A stretch of DNA of 36,783 nt from Gammaproteobacteria bacterium (GTDB lineage: Bacteria > Pseudomonadota > Gammaproteobacteria > Pseudomonadales > DSM-25080). The stretch spans positions 1-36,783 of the forward strand of contig JABXIR010000078.1 of NCBI GenBank assembly GCA_013372965.1, written 5' to 3'. Positions 6,898-14,917 of the stretch are shown in pieces. Position 1 is the stretch's first letter, and each line of letters starts with the position of its first letter. A program made the translations under genes and the position numbers. Below the pieces are notes generated by a model. That model searched no databases and was not told the origin of the DNA. It saw only the letters and a list, made by a program, of their open reading frames with translations.

Positions 6898-9654
6898 ATG
6901 GATACGACGTACCAACCATCCGATATCGAACAACGACTCTACGAGGCTTGGGAAAGCGCAGGCTACTTTAAGCCTTCAGGCACCGGCTCCCCGTACACCA
7001 TTATGATTCCGCCACCGAATGTCACCGGTAGCTTGCACATGGGTCACGGTTTCCAAGACACTATCATGGACGTGTTAATTCGATACCATCGTATGAAAGG
7101 CTGCGACACCTTGTGGCAACCTGGTACCGATCACGCAGGTATCGCCACTCAAATGGTGGTTGAGCGCCAGTTACTCGAACAGAACACCACTCGCCATGAA
7201 TTGGGTCGTGAGGCGTTTATCGACAAAATTTGGGACTGGAAAGAACAATCGGGTGGAACCATCACGAAACAGCTTCGCCGTCTAGGTGCGTCACCCGACT
7301 GGAGTCGCGAGCGTTTCACCATGGATCCTGGCCTCAGTAAGGCCGTTCAAGAAGTCTTCGTACAATTGTTCGAGCAAGGCTTAATCTACCGTGGCAAACG
7401 ACTCGTAAACTGGGACCCTAAGCTTCACACAGCCATCTCAGACCTCGAAGTCATCTCCGAGGAAGAGAAAGGCTCAATGTGGCATTTCAGCTACCCCCTC
7501 GCAGACGGATCAGGCTCGATCACCGTAGCAACAACACGCCCAGAAACGATGCTAGGCGATACCTGTGTCGCTGTTCACCCAGACGACGAACGATACCAAC
7601 ATCTCGTTGGCAAAATGATCTTATTGCCGATTGCTAATCGTGAAATCCCGATTGTCGCCGATGAGTATGTCGAAAAAGACTTCGGTACCGGCTGTGTCAA
7701 AATCACGCCAGCGCATGACTTCAACGATTACGAAGTGGGCAAACGTCATGATATGCCGCTTATCAATATTCTGGATAAGAATGCCTGCCTCAATGAAAAC
7801 ACACCTGCCGACTACCAGGGTTTATCACGCGAAGATGCGCGCAAAAAAGTCATCGCTGATCTCGACGCGCTCGGTCTCATGGTTAAGATTGAAGATCACA
7901 CCTTGAAAGTTCCGCGCGGTGATCGCTCAGGGGTCGTCATCGAACCATGGCTAACGGATCAGTGGTACGTTGACGCTAAGACGCTCGCAGGCCCTGCCAT
8001 AGAGGCCGTCGAGTCAGGTGATATTCAATTCGTACCTAAGAACTGGGAGAATACTTACTTTGCTTGGATGCGTGACATTCAGGACTGGTGTATCTCTCGC
8101 CAGCTATGGTGGGGGCACCGTATCCCAGCTTGGTACGACGAACAAGGTAACGTTTTTGTTGGGCGTTCGGAAGAGGAAGTTAGAGCCAAGCACAATCTCG
8201 GTGACACCCCTCTTCACCAAGACGATGACGTTTTGGATACTTGGTTTTCGTCCGCACTGTGGACCTTCTCGACGTTGGGCTGGCCTGAATCGACTGCCGA
8301 GCTCGAGCGATATCACCCGACGAGCGTGTTAGTCACCGGCTTCGATATCATATTCTTCTGGGTTGCGCGTATGATCATGATGACGCTGCATTTCAAAAAA
8401 GAAGTTCCCTTCAAAACGGTCTACGTACACGGTCTTGTTCGTGATGCCGAGGGCCAGAAGATGTCGAAGTCGAAAGGCAACGTACTCGATCCAATCGATC
8501 TAATCGACGGTATCGATCTGGACACCCTCGTCTCCAAGCGAACTACCGGTCTTATGCAACCTAAAATGCGAGCGAAGGTCGAGAAGAAAACCCGCAAAGA
8601 ATTCCCAGAGGGCATCGCTTCCTACGGCACGGACGCATTGCGTTTTACGTACCTGTCACTCGCGTCAACGGGCCGCGATATTAAGTTCGACATGGGTCGC
8701 ATCGAGGGTTACAGAAACTTCTGTAATAAAATTTGGAACGCTGCTCGCTACGTGTTAATGAACACTGAAGGCCACGACTGCGGCCAAACAGGTAACTCAG
8801 TACAGTTGAGCGTCGCCGATCGTTGGATCTTATCGCGCTTAGAACACACCCAAGAAGCCGTTGCCAAAGCCATTAGTGAGTACCGATTCGACCTCGCTAG
8901 CCAATCACTATACGAATTCATTTGGAATGAATACTGTGATTGGTACCTTGAGCTTTCCAAGCCCGTTTTATGGGATGACAACAGCAGCGAAGAGCAACTT
9001 CGTGGTACGCGTCAGACACTCGTCAAAGCGTTAGAAACGGCGTTGCGCCTGGCTCACCCGTTCATGCCATTTATTACTGAGGAAATTTGGCAAAAACTAA
9101 AAGCTCTAGCAGGCGTTGAAGGCGATACCATCATGTTAGCGGCCTATCCGGAGTTTAACTCGGCTAATGTTGATACGGACGCCGAAAGTGACATTGAGTG
9201 GCTCAAGAGCTTTATCGAAGGTATTCGAACCATTCGCGGCGAGATGAATATTGCACCAAGCAAGGCGATCCCTGTATTGGTGAAAGACGCCTCGAGTCAA
9301 GACGTCGCTCGCATCGAGCAATACAGTAACTTCCTCATCAAGCTGGCAAAACTTGAAGCGGTCCAAATCGCAGACGACAACCCACCATTGAGTGCAACGG
9401 CTCTCGTTGGCGACATGTCAATTCTGGTACCCATGGCTGGATTAATTGATGTAAATGCCGAAATAGCTCGCTTAGAAAAAGACCTCGCCAAGCTCGATAA
9501 TGAAATTACTCGCTTATCAGGTAAATTATCGAATGAAGGCTTCGTCGCGAAAGCACCGGCTGCCGTGATCGACAAAGAACGAGAAAAGCTCGCCATTGCC
9601 ACGGATGCAAAGTCGAAAATCGACGACCAAATTCAATCACTAAGACAGATATAG
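6898..9654 (+). CDS. valS: Valyl-tRNA synthetase ValS
   Basis: Class I aminoacyl-tRNA synthetase that charges tRNA-Val and edits mis-activated threonine. The 918-aa protein carries the ATP-binding HIGH-type motif in PPPNVTGSLHMGH (38-50), an inserted editing domain (about 190-340, including TTRPETMLGDT and GTGCVKITPAHDFNDYEVG), the DTWFSSALW block, and KMSKS at 521-525. An anticodon-binding domain precedes a C-terminal coiled coil (about 850-918, ARLEKDLAKLDNEITRLSGK) that contacts tRNA in ValS enzymes. E. coli ValS is 951 aa; the difference is spread over small gaps. The start METTY-like MDTTYQPSDIEQ agrees with the family. Confidence 0.97.
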   Translation: MDTTYQPSDIEQRLYEAWESAGYFKPSGTGSPYTIMIPPPNVTGSLHMGHGFQDTIMDVLIRYHRMKGCDTLWQPGTDHAGIATQMVVERQLLEQNTTRHELGREAFIDKIWDWKEQSGGTITKQLRRLGASPDWSRERFTMDPGLSKAVQEVFVQLFEQGLIYRGKRLVNWDPKLHTAISDLEVISEEEKGSMWHFSYPLADGSGSITVATTRPETMLGDTCVAVHPDDERYQHLVGKMILLPIANREIPIVADEYVEKDFGTGCVKITPAHDFNDYEVGKRHDMPLINILDKNACLNENTPADYQGLSREDARKKVIADLDALGLMVKIEDHTLKVPRGDRSGVVIEPWLTDQWYVDAKTLAGPAIEAVESGDIQFVPKNWENTYFAWMRDIQDWCISRQLWWGHRIPAWYDEQGNVFVGRSEEEVRAKHNLGDTPLHQDDDVLDTWFSSALWTFSTLGWPESTAELERYHPTSVLVTGFDIIFFWVARMIMMTLHFKKEVPFKTVYVHGLVRDAEGQKMSKSKGNVLDPIDLIDGIDLDTLVSKRTTGLMQPKMRAKVEKKTRKEFPEGIASYGTDALRFTYLSLASTGRDIKFDMGRIEGYRNFCNKIWNAARYVLMNTEGHDCGQTGNSVQLSVADRWILSRLEHTQEAVAKAISEYRFDLASQSLYEFIWNEYCDWYLELSKPVLWDDNSSEEQLRGTRQTLVKALETALRLAHPFMPFITEEIWQKLKALAGVEGDTIMLAAYPEFNSANVDTDAESDIEWLKSFIEGIRTIRGEMNIAPSKAIPVLVKDASSQDVARIEQYSNFLIKLAKLEAVQIADDNPPLSATALVGDMSILVPMAGLIDVNAEIARLEKDLAKLDNEITRLSGKLSNEGFVAKAPAAVIDKEREKLAIATDAKSKIDDQIQSLRQI

Positions 9655-9705
9655 TGGCTGAGTAAATTTTGATAACTACAGTCCGCGCTGATCCAGCACG
9701 GAACA

Positions 9706-9735
9706 AAAAAAGCCCGCGAAAACCGCGGGCTTTTT
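9706..9735 (+). terminator. Intrinsic terminator after valS, able to act in both directions
   Basis: Stem AGCCCGCG (9711-9718) and CGCGGGCT (9724-9731) with a 5-nt loop is flanked by an A-run upstream and TTTTT downstream. It lies 51 bp after the valS stop. The A-run gives a T-tract on the other strand, so it could also stop transcripts coming leftward from the TonB-receptor side. Confidence 0.88.
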
Positions 9736-9753
9736 CGTTCTTACGGAGACGTA

Positions 9754-9909
9754 ACAGCCGAAAGCCGCCACAAAAAATGCGCGACACGTGTCGCGCATGA
9801 TGGCTTTCTTTTGTCGGCCGGTTTCGAGCTAGCGCAAGGCGGAACCCCGGGCTGTTGCGGGAGCGTACATCAGGTACGTGACCGATACAGACTAGGTTCC
9901 AACAACGCG
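9754..9909. repeat. Tandem structured repeat, unit 1 (156 bp)
   Basis: First of two adjacent near-identical 156-bp units in the gap between valS and the TonB-receptor gene. Each has two parts. The first is a perfect 22-bp palindrome with arm ATGCGCGACAC (here 9777-9798). The second is a nested set of paired segments: GGAAC 9841-9845 with GTTCC 9896-9900, CTGT 9852-9855 with ACAG 9887-9890, and CGTAC 9864-9868 with GTACG 9874-9878 around loop ATCAG. The unit is non-coding in my reading: its open frames occur only because 156 is divisible by three. Confidence 0.9.
9772..9798 (-). terminator. Likely intrinsic terminator of the TonB-receptor gene (distal copy)
   Basis: The same palindrome plus T-run in repeat unit 1, so leftward transcripts meet two identical terminators and then the bidirectional one at 9706-9735. 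Confidence 0.55.
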
Positions 9910-10065
9910 ACAGCCGAAAGCAGTCACAAAAAATGCGCGACACGTGTCGCGCATGATGGCTTTCTTTTGTCGACCGGTTTCGAGCTAGCGCTAGGCGGAA
10001 CCACAGACTGTTGAGGGAGCGTACTTTAGGTACGTGACCGATACAGACCAAGTTCCAACAACGCG
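9910..10065. repeat. Tandem structured repeat, unit 2 (156 bp)
   Basis: Second unit, offset exactly 156 bp from the first. The 22-bp palindrome (9933-9954) is unchanged. The paired segments also persist: GGAAC 9997-10001 with GTTCC 10052-10056, CTGT 10008-10011 with ACAG 10043-10046, and CGTAC 10020-10024 with GTACG 10030-10034. The loop is TTTAG instead of ATCAG, and several unpaired spacers differ from unit 1. Conservation is therefore concentrated in stems rather than loops. Confidence 0.9.
9928..9954 (-). terminator. Likely intrinsic terminator of the TonB-receptor gene (proximal copy)
   Basis: Read leftward, the 22-bp palindrome of repeat unit 2 forms an 11-bp GC-rich stem followed at once by a run of T (the A-run 9928-9933 on the plus strand). 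It lies about 135 bp past the receptor stop codon. Confidence 0.6.
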
Positions 10066-10087
10066 AAAGCCGAAAGCAGTCACAAAA
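10066..10087. repeat. Partial third copy of the 156-bp repeat
   Basis: The 22 bases AAAGCCGAAAGCAGTCACAA followed by AA match the start of unit 2, then stop 2 bp before the TonB-receptor stop codon (10090-10092). The array therefore begins at, or was inserted or duplicated right up to, the 3' end of that gene. Confidence 0.75.
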
Positions 10088-10089
10088 GC

Positions 10090-12567
10090 TTAGAACTCGT
10101 AGCGCATCCGTACATAGTAAGACCCACCTTGGAAACCGTAAGGCGAAGTCACCGCATATTGTGCACCTACAATGTCTGCCCATGGGTTATCGTACGCTTC
10201 GTCCGTAAGGTTAGAAACGCCCGCTATAACACTCAGGTTGTCCATCATTGTGTAGCCAATTTCCGCATCAAACGTGATCGCTGAATCGATGTCGATCGGC
10301 AGCGTTGGATCGTCTAAGTGAGCTTCCCAGATTGAGCTGTAGTAGTTCGCACGAGCCATCACATAGACAGAATCGCTTAGATCTTGACGATAGCTAAGGT
10401 TTGCGCGGTGTTCAGGTAAGTTCTCTTCTAGCTGGCGGATACGACCCGCACCAAGTGAACCACCGACAACCTCAGTTTTGTTGTAGTTATACACCAACGA
10501 CAACTCCGCTGTATCAAACAAACCATATGTCGCTACAAAGTCCAAACCACGTGTCTCGGTATCGAAGTCGTTTGCAAAGAAGCGATATTCAGCAAGACCC
10601 TCTGCTCCTGGTACGCCGTTTGCAATCAGGATCTGACGATCTGCGGCAGACACAGGAACGGTGTCGGTCAATGCAATTCGACCCGTCACATCAATCGAGT
10701 ACACGTCTAACGTCATATCCAAATCACCAAAATTCGCAACGATACCAACGCTTAAGTTCTCTGACTCTTCAGGCTGCAGAACTTCCGCATCTGAGTTGAT
10801 CAACATGGCTGTCGTCGGTGCAATCGTACCTTGGTCGACCAACATTTGGCCGCCCATGCCATCGGATACAGATGCTGTGGTGGTATTAACCACGTTCGCC
10901 TGTCCTGGCGTTGGTGCACGGAAACCCGTTGATGCCGTCGCACGAAGCGCGAAGTTTTCAGTAAAGTCATAGCGAGCTGAAAGTTTCCAGTTCGTTGTTG
11001 ACCCGAAGCTATCGTAATCCTCCCAACGCAGTGCCGCACCTAACAGGAGCGCATCGGTCGGAGTCCATTCGACATCGGTATATAACGCGACATTCTCACG
11101 ACTCCATTCGCCAGCAACTTGCGGACCAAAGCCTTGGAAACCATTTGAGCCAATACCAAAGCCCTGTTCCGTTAATGGTCCGTTCTCCCAAGAAGGAATG
11201 TCACCGATTTTTGCCTCGAAGCTTTCCTCACGCCACTCGAAACCACCCGCTACGTTGAACGCGCCGATCGCCTTGCTGAGATCGACGTTAAAGTTGTTTT
11301 CTAGTTGGATGTAAGTACCTGGCTGGAATGAGGTTGGCGTGTTAGGACCTAATGATGGGTTAACCGTATTCGAAATAAAGAATGCCGCCTCGTTGTAGCC
11401 AGCGCCATAGCTCACGTCGTAGTTAATTCCGTCAAATACCTCACCTCGGAAACCCATTACACCAGCTAAGTCGACCACATCCGCGCCAAAGCTCGGTGTA
11501 AAACCGCCTGGGAACATCTCAGTAAACGAGAAACAGTCCGCGACGCTTTGCGCTTGTTGGTGTGTTAGGCCCGCACAAACGCTCGCGCCTGGGTTCGATG
11601 CATCGTAGTTACCGCTGATATCACCAATAAGGTCGGTCGCACCACCATCATTTGAGTAAATACCACCACGGTTGGTAGGATTACGGAAAAAGAAGCCACC
11701 TTCGACGGTACGACGTGCGTAGTTACCAAATGCGTAAACTTCGTCACCATCACCAATATCGATCCCAGTGTTCAGGAATACTTTTAGGTCTCCGCGTGTT
11801 TCAGGCTGACCCCAAACCTGCGCAGGATTCGCGACATCTGTGTTACCACCGGCAATTAAGCCAGCCGCATCAGATCGCTGAACGGAGCGAGACGTGGGAT
11901 CTTTGGCCCCATACTCGAATGTAAGGTTGGCAAAGCCTTGAGAGCCCAAGGCAAAGCCATTGTTAACCGCTACGGTGTAGAAATTGCCGTCGCCCTCATA
12001 AGTTGATCCGAGCTTAACTTCGGCAGATCCACCCTCGGCGTCGTCACGAAGCACGAAGTTAATTACACCAGCAATAGCATCAGAGCCATATTGCGCTGCC
12101 GCGCCATCGCGAAGCACTTCCACTTGCTTGAGTGCGCTAGCAGGAATTACAGAGATATCAGCACCTTGTGCACCGTCTGACAAACCGCCTCCCAGGAACG
12201 CGATAACGGCTGCACGATGACGGCGCTTACCATTCACCATCACGAGTGTTTGGTCAGGTGCGAGACCACGAAGGTTCGCCGGACGAACAACCGTAGCCGC
12301 ATCAGAAATCGGCTGGTCGTTGACGTTATAACTCGGTATTGCTTGACGAAGGATATTCGACATATCGCTATCGCCACGAGACGTTAGCTCCTCAACTCCA
12401 ATAACATCAATTGGCGCAACGGACTGGGTGACTGAGCGACCGTCAGCACGAGTACCAATTGAAACGACTTCTTCAATTGAGTCTTCCTGTGCCAGTGACG
12501 GCATTGAATACATCGCGGTGACCGATGCGATCGAAACGGCGAGTAACTTACTGCGAGTAGTAAACAT
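10090..12567 (-). CDS. TonB-dependent outer-membrane receptor
   Basis: An 825-aa outer-membrane active transporter of unknown substrate, powered by TonB-ExbBD. It has a signal peptide (residues 1-26, ending PSLA before QED), a TonB-box-like EEVVSIGTR at 32-40, and a plug domain (about 48-180) with the family phrases RGLAPDQTLVMVNGKRRHR and QVEVLRDGAAAQYGSDAIAG. A long 22-strand-type beta-barrel follows and ends in aromatic YVRMRYEF, a typical outer-membrane terminus. GGGGG-type Shine-Dalgarno (AGGGGG) precedes the ATG. The plug resembles large receptors common in alteromonads and sphingomonads; I cannot assign a ligand. The upstream gap of 164 bp carries operator-like repeats. The class V enzyme upstream on the same strand hints at a linked metabolic role, but this is inference. 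Confidence 0.92.
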   Translation of the reverse strand: MFTTRSKLLAVSIASVTAMYSMPSLAQEDSIEEVVSIGTRADGRSVTQSVAPIDVIGVEELTSRGDSDMSNILRQAIPSYNVNDQPISDAATVVRPANLRGLAPDQTLVMVNGKRRHRAAVIAFLGGGLSDGAQGADISVIPASALKQVEVLRDGAAAQYGSDAIAGVINFVLRDDAEGGSAEVKLGSTYEGDGNFYTVAVNNGFALGSQGFANLTFEYGAKDPTSRSVQRSDAAGLIAGGNTDVANPAQVWGQPETRGDLKVFLNTGIDIGDGDEVYAFGNYARRTVEGGFFFRNPTNRGGIYSNDGGATDLIGDISGNYDASNPGASVCAGLTHQQAQSVADCFSFTEMFPGGFTPSFGADVVDLAGVMGFRGEVFDGINYDVSYGAGYNEAAFFISNTVNPSLGPNTPTSFQPGTYIQLENNFNVDLSKAIGAFNVAGGFEWREESFEAKIGDIPSWENGPLTEQGFGIGSNGFQGFGPQVAGEWSRENVALYTDVEWTPTDALLLGAALRWEDYDSFGSTTNWKLSARYDFTENFALRATASTGFRAPTPGQANVVNTTTASVSDGMGGQMLVDQGTIAPTTAMLINSDAEVLQPEESENLSVGIVANFGDLDMTLDVYSIDVTGRIALTDTVPVSAADRQILIANGVPGAEGLAEYRFFANDFDTETRGLDFVATYGLFDTAELSLVYNYNKTEVVGGSLGAGRIRQLEENLPEHRANLSYRQDLSDSVYVMARANYYSSIWEAHLDDPTLPIDIDSAITFDAEIGYTMMDNLSVIAGVSNLTDEAYDNPWADIVGAQYAVTSPYGFQGGSYYVRMRYEF

Positions 12568-12614
12568 AGAACCCCCTAATTGTTAATGGCGATACCGTTT
12601 ATTGTTGAATACTT

Positions 12615-12626
12615 CGTGGTACCACG
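12615..12626. promoter_or_regulatory. 12-bp palindrome upstream of the TonB-receptor gene
   Basis: CGTGGTACCACG is a perfect palindrome 48 bp before the receptor start, inside its leader or core promoter region. It could be an operator half-site pair or a small hairpin. No regulator can be named. Confidence 0.4.
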
Positions 12627-12679
12627 TATAAAAACTAAGGGATTTACACCTGCGTTGCAAGTCATCTGGTGGCCATTAC

Positions 12680-12709
12680 TTAGACCCAATAATTATTGTT
12701 TTAGACCCA
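12680..12709. promoter_or_regulatory. Operator-like array: two TTAGACCCA repeats flanking a palindrome
   Basis: TTAGACCCA occurs at 12680-12688 and again at 12701-12709, exactly 21 bp apart, or two helical turns. Between and overlapping the first copy is the perfect palindrome CAATAATTATTG (12687-12698). The array sits about 113-142 bp upstream of the receptor start and 23 bp past the class V gene stop, where an activator or repressor of the receptor would be expected to bind. Confidence 0.45.
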
Positions 12710-12731
12710 GATATTAGCCTTGATTAAGCCA

Positions 12732-14330
12732 CTAAATCACTTCGCTCGGCTGAACGAACCAACGCAATACACTCGACTCGGCTTTAAGTTCAACATCTTT
12801 CGCCATTAAAGCGACGTCAGAGAGGCGTTTACTGACCGCATCAACACACCCTTGAAAATCGAGCTCGACTTTTTCAGTCGCCAAATCACTCGCAAGGTAA
12901 TCCGTCAATTTGACGGGCATATCAACGCGCTGGCCTAAGAAGTTCCATGTTCCCGAATTAATGTCGAACTGATAGTACGGCAGTAACTTAACACCATGCG
13001 TCGCAATCCAATCAATTGCATTAATCAAGTAATCGACAGTCTCGGTGTCTAGGAAATAGTTGAAGTTAAGTCGAACCCAACCCGGTCTCAAAACCATATC
13101 TCCTGCTAGGTTAGCCGCTTCAATCGCTTCTGAATCTGACTCGCTAATACCGAGCAAAGAATGACCGTAAGGCCCAGCGCAAGAACATCCACCCCGCGCC
13201 TGAATTCCGAATACATCATTGAGTGCGGCAACCACGAATCCGTAATGGAGGTCTTTACCGTCGTGCGTGATACGCAGCGAGACAATCGATAAGCGTTGAG
13301 CTTCGGTACCACCTAAAATATCGATCTTCTCGTTGCGACCCCATTGGTTGAAAGCACGATTTAGATGCGAAGTCTCTCGCGCGTGAATGGTGTCGGTTCC
13401 GACTCGGTCTTTGAGATCAAAAACAACACCGGCACGAATAGACTCGACAATGGCGGGGGTACCACCTTCCTCTCGTCTCTCGAGGCACTCGATATAACGA
13501 TGACGATTAGGTGCAACAAAGCTCACCGTTCCGCCACCAGGCATCGCAGGAGATGTCGCCGTAATCATCGACTTTCTAACGACGAGTACGCCAGGCGTAC
13601 CTGGGCCGCCAATGAATTTATGAGGTGAAATAAAAGCCGCATCTATAGAGTCATCCTGACCTGAACCCGAAACGTTAATCGGCAGATAGGGTCCACCCGC
13701 GGCATAGTCCCAGAAAGACAAGAACCCATAGCGATGAACAAGCGCTGTTATACTCGCGACAGGAGAAATGATACCGGTGACGTTTGAGGCAGCTGAGAAC
13801 GACGCTATTTTCAGCGCTCGGTCTTTATATTGTTCTAGCTTTTCTTCCAACACTGCGACATCTATGTGACCACATGCGTCGAGCGGAATCGTAACAACCT
13901 CTGCGCAACTCTCACGCCAAGGCAACTCATTGGAATGATGCTCATAGGGGCCAATAAACACCACCGGCTGTTGTGCAGCAACGCACGGTTGATCTAAACC
14001 GAGCAAACGAATCAATTTATTAATACCGGTGGTCGCTCCCGAACCACAGAACACCACTGCGTGGTCTTCATCAGCCCCGACTGACTTTTTAATGGCCTTT
14101 CGAGCGGACTCTCTTAGAAGAGTCGACTGACGCCCCGTGAAGGACGATTCAGAATGCGTATTGGCATAAAATGGCAGTACACGGTTATTAATGTACTGCT
14201 CGACAAAATCAAGTGCACGACCACTCGCTGTGTAATCCGCATAAACCAGAGGCTTGAGTCCAAATGGCGTCTTGAGCTGTGTGCGCTCACCAATCACAGC
14301 GCTATTTATTTTTGTAAGTAGTTCATTCAT
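12732..14330 (-). CDS. Class V aminotransferase-fold PLP enzyme, cysteine desulfurase-like
   Basis: A 532-aa cytosolic PLP enzyme of the class V (NifS/SufS/kynureninase) fold. Visible residues are the PLP-ring Asp in FWDYAAG (D208), the Schiff-base Lys in FISPHKFIGG (K238), and a cysteine-containing segment RGGCSCAGPYGH (C382 and C384) near where desulfurases hold their catalytic Cys loop. It is about 120 residues longer than SufS/IscS, the extra length being mainly C-terminal. I chose ATG at 14330 (MNELLTKINS) because CGGAGA lies 6 nt upstream; an ATG 24 nt earlier would swallow that site. The divergent neighbour is an Lrp-type regulator like DecR, which fits a sulfur-amino-acid role. The exact reaction is not established. 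Confidence 0.82.
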   Translation of the reverse strand: MNELLTKINSAVIGERTQLKTPFGLKPLVYADYTASGRALDFVEQYINNRVLPFYANTHSESSFTGRQSTLLRESARKAIKKSVGADEDHAVVFCGSGATTGINKLIRLLGLDQPCVAAQQPVVFIGPYEHHSNELPWRESCAEVVTIPLDACGHIDVAVLEEKLEQYKDRALKIASFSAASNVTGIISPVASITALVHRYGFLSFWDYAAGGPYLPINVSGSGQDDSIDAAFISPHKFIGGPGTPGVLVVRKSMITATSPAMPGGGTVSFVAPNRHRYIECLERREEGGTPAIVESIRAGVVFDLKDRVGTDTIHARETSHLNRAFNQWGRNEKIDILGGTEAQRLSIVSLRITHDGKDLHYGFVVAALNDVFGIQARGGCSCAGPYGHSLLGISESDSEAIEAANLAGDMVLRPGWVRLNFNYFLDTETVDYLINAIDWIATHGVKLLPYYQFDINSGTWNFLGQRVDMPVKLTDYLASDLATEKVELDFQGCVDAVSKRLSDVALMAKDVELKAESSVLRWFVQPSEVI

Positions 14331-14464
14331 TGCAAATCTCCGAATTCTGCACACATTTTAGCGAAGACTCGGCGAAACGTGGTCGCAATATTTGGCAAGA
14401 AACATCAACAAAATGGAATAATGTGCTAATTTATTAAACTAATTTGAAACAACGGGTCGAAATA
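14331..14464. promoter_or_regulatory. Divergent control region between the class V enzyme and the Lrp-type regulator
   Basis: This 134-bp gap must hold promoters for both genes. On the plus strand TTGGCA (14392-14397) and AATAAT (14417-14422) form a weak promoter with a long 19-bp spacer. The heptamer CTAATTT occurs twice, at 14426-14432 and 14439-14445, in an AT-rich tract typical of Lrp-family target DNA. Binding by the neighbouring regulator is inferred from the arrangement. Confidence 0.4.
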
Positions 14465-14917
14465 ATGGATTCAATTGACAAGAAAATTCTTCAGCAACTG
14501 CAGTCAAACGGTGAACAGTCTGTTAGCGAGATCGCCGACATCTGCGGACTATCGAAAAGTGCATGTTGGAGAAGAATTCAAAAACTGGAAGAATTGGGTG
14601 TCATAAAAGAACGAACGGTTTTATTAAACGCACGTGCGTTAGGACTCAAGCTCACGGTATACATCTCGATAAGAACGAATCAACACAACACCGAGTGGGC
14701 AACGCGATTTAAAGAGATCACGGACGGCCTTGAAAACATACTCGAGGTTCATCGCATGAGCGGCGATCTGGATTATTTAATTAAGGCGGTCGTGCGCGAT
14801 ATGCAAGATTACGACCACCTGTACCAGCGACTCATTCGCGCCGACCTTTACGATGTCAGCGCATCCTTCGTCATGGAAGAGTTGAAAGTCACGACTCACC
14901 TGCCCTTAGACTCTTAA
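14465..14917 (+). CDS. Lrp/AsnC-family transcriptional regulator, DecR-like
   Basis: A 150-aa regulator with an N-terminal winged helix-turn-helix (about 3-55, DKKILQQLQ to ELGVIKERT) and a C-terminal RAM ligand/oligomerisation domain (about 65-145). Its pattern resembles E. coli DecR (YbaO), the cysteine-responsive activator of a cysteine desulfidase operon, as I recall it: the CWRRIQKLEE turn, NTEWATRF, MSGDLDYLIK, and the C-terminal SFVMEELKVTTHLPL. ATG at 14465 is preferred because MDSIDKKIL matches the family start; a TTG seven codons earlier is the alternative. It is divergent from a class V PLP enzyme. Its last 29 nt overlap the 3' end of the RND gene on the other strand. Confidence 0.85.
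   Translation: MDSIDKKILQQLQSNGEQSVSEIADICGLSKSACWRRIQKLEELGVIKERTVLLNARALGLKLTVYISIRTNQHNTEWATRFKEITDGLENILEVHRMSGDLDYLIKAVVRDMQDYDHLYQRLIRADLYDVSASFVMEELKVTTHLPLDS

Noticed and set aside
9754..10087. Possible CRISPR array or phage attachment site
   Set aside because: Only two long direct copies without unique spacers, no cas genes, and no integrase. The structure is a tandem duplication of a folded element.
9506..10183. A 225-codon leftward open frame spanning the end of valS and the 156-bp repeats, with a 52-residue protein repeat
   Set aside because: The repeat length is a multiple of three, so the frame stays open by periodicity. It overlaps valS and the receptor gene antisense and has an odd Cys/Arg-rich composition.
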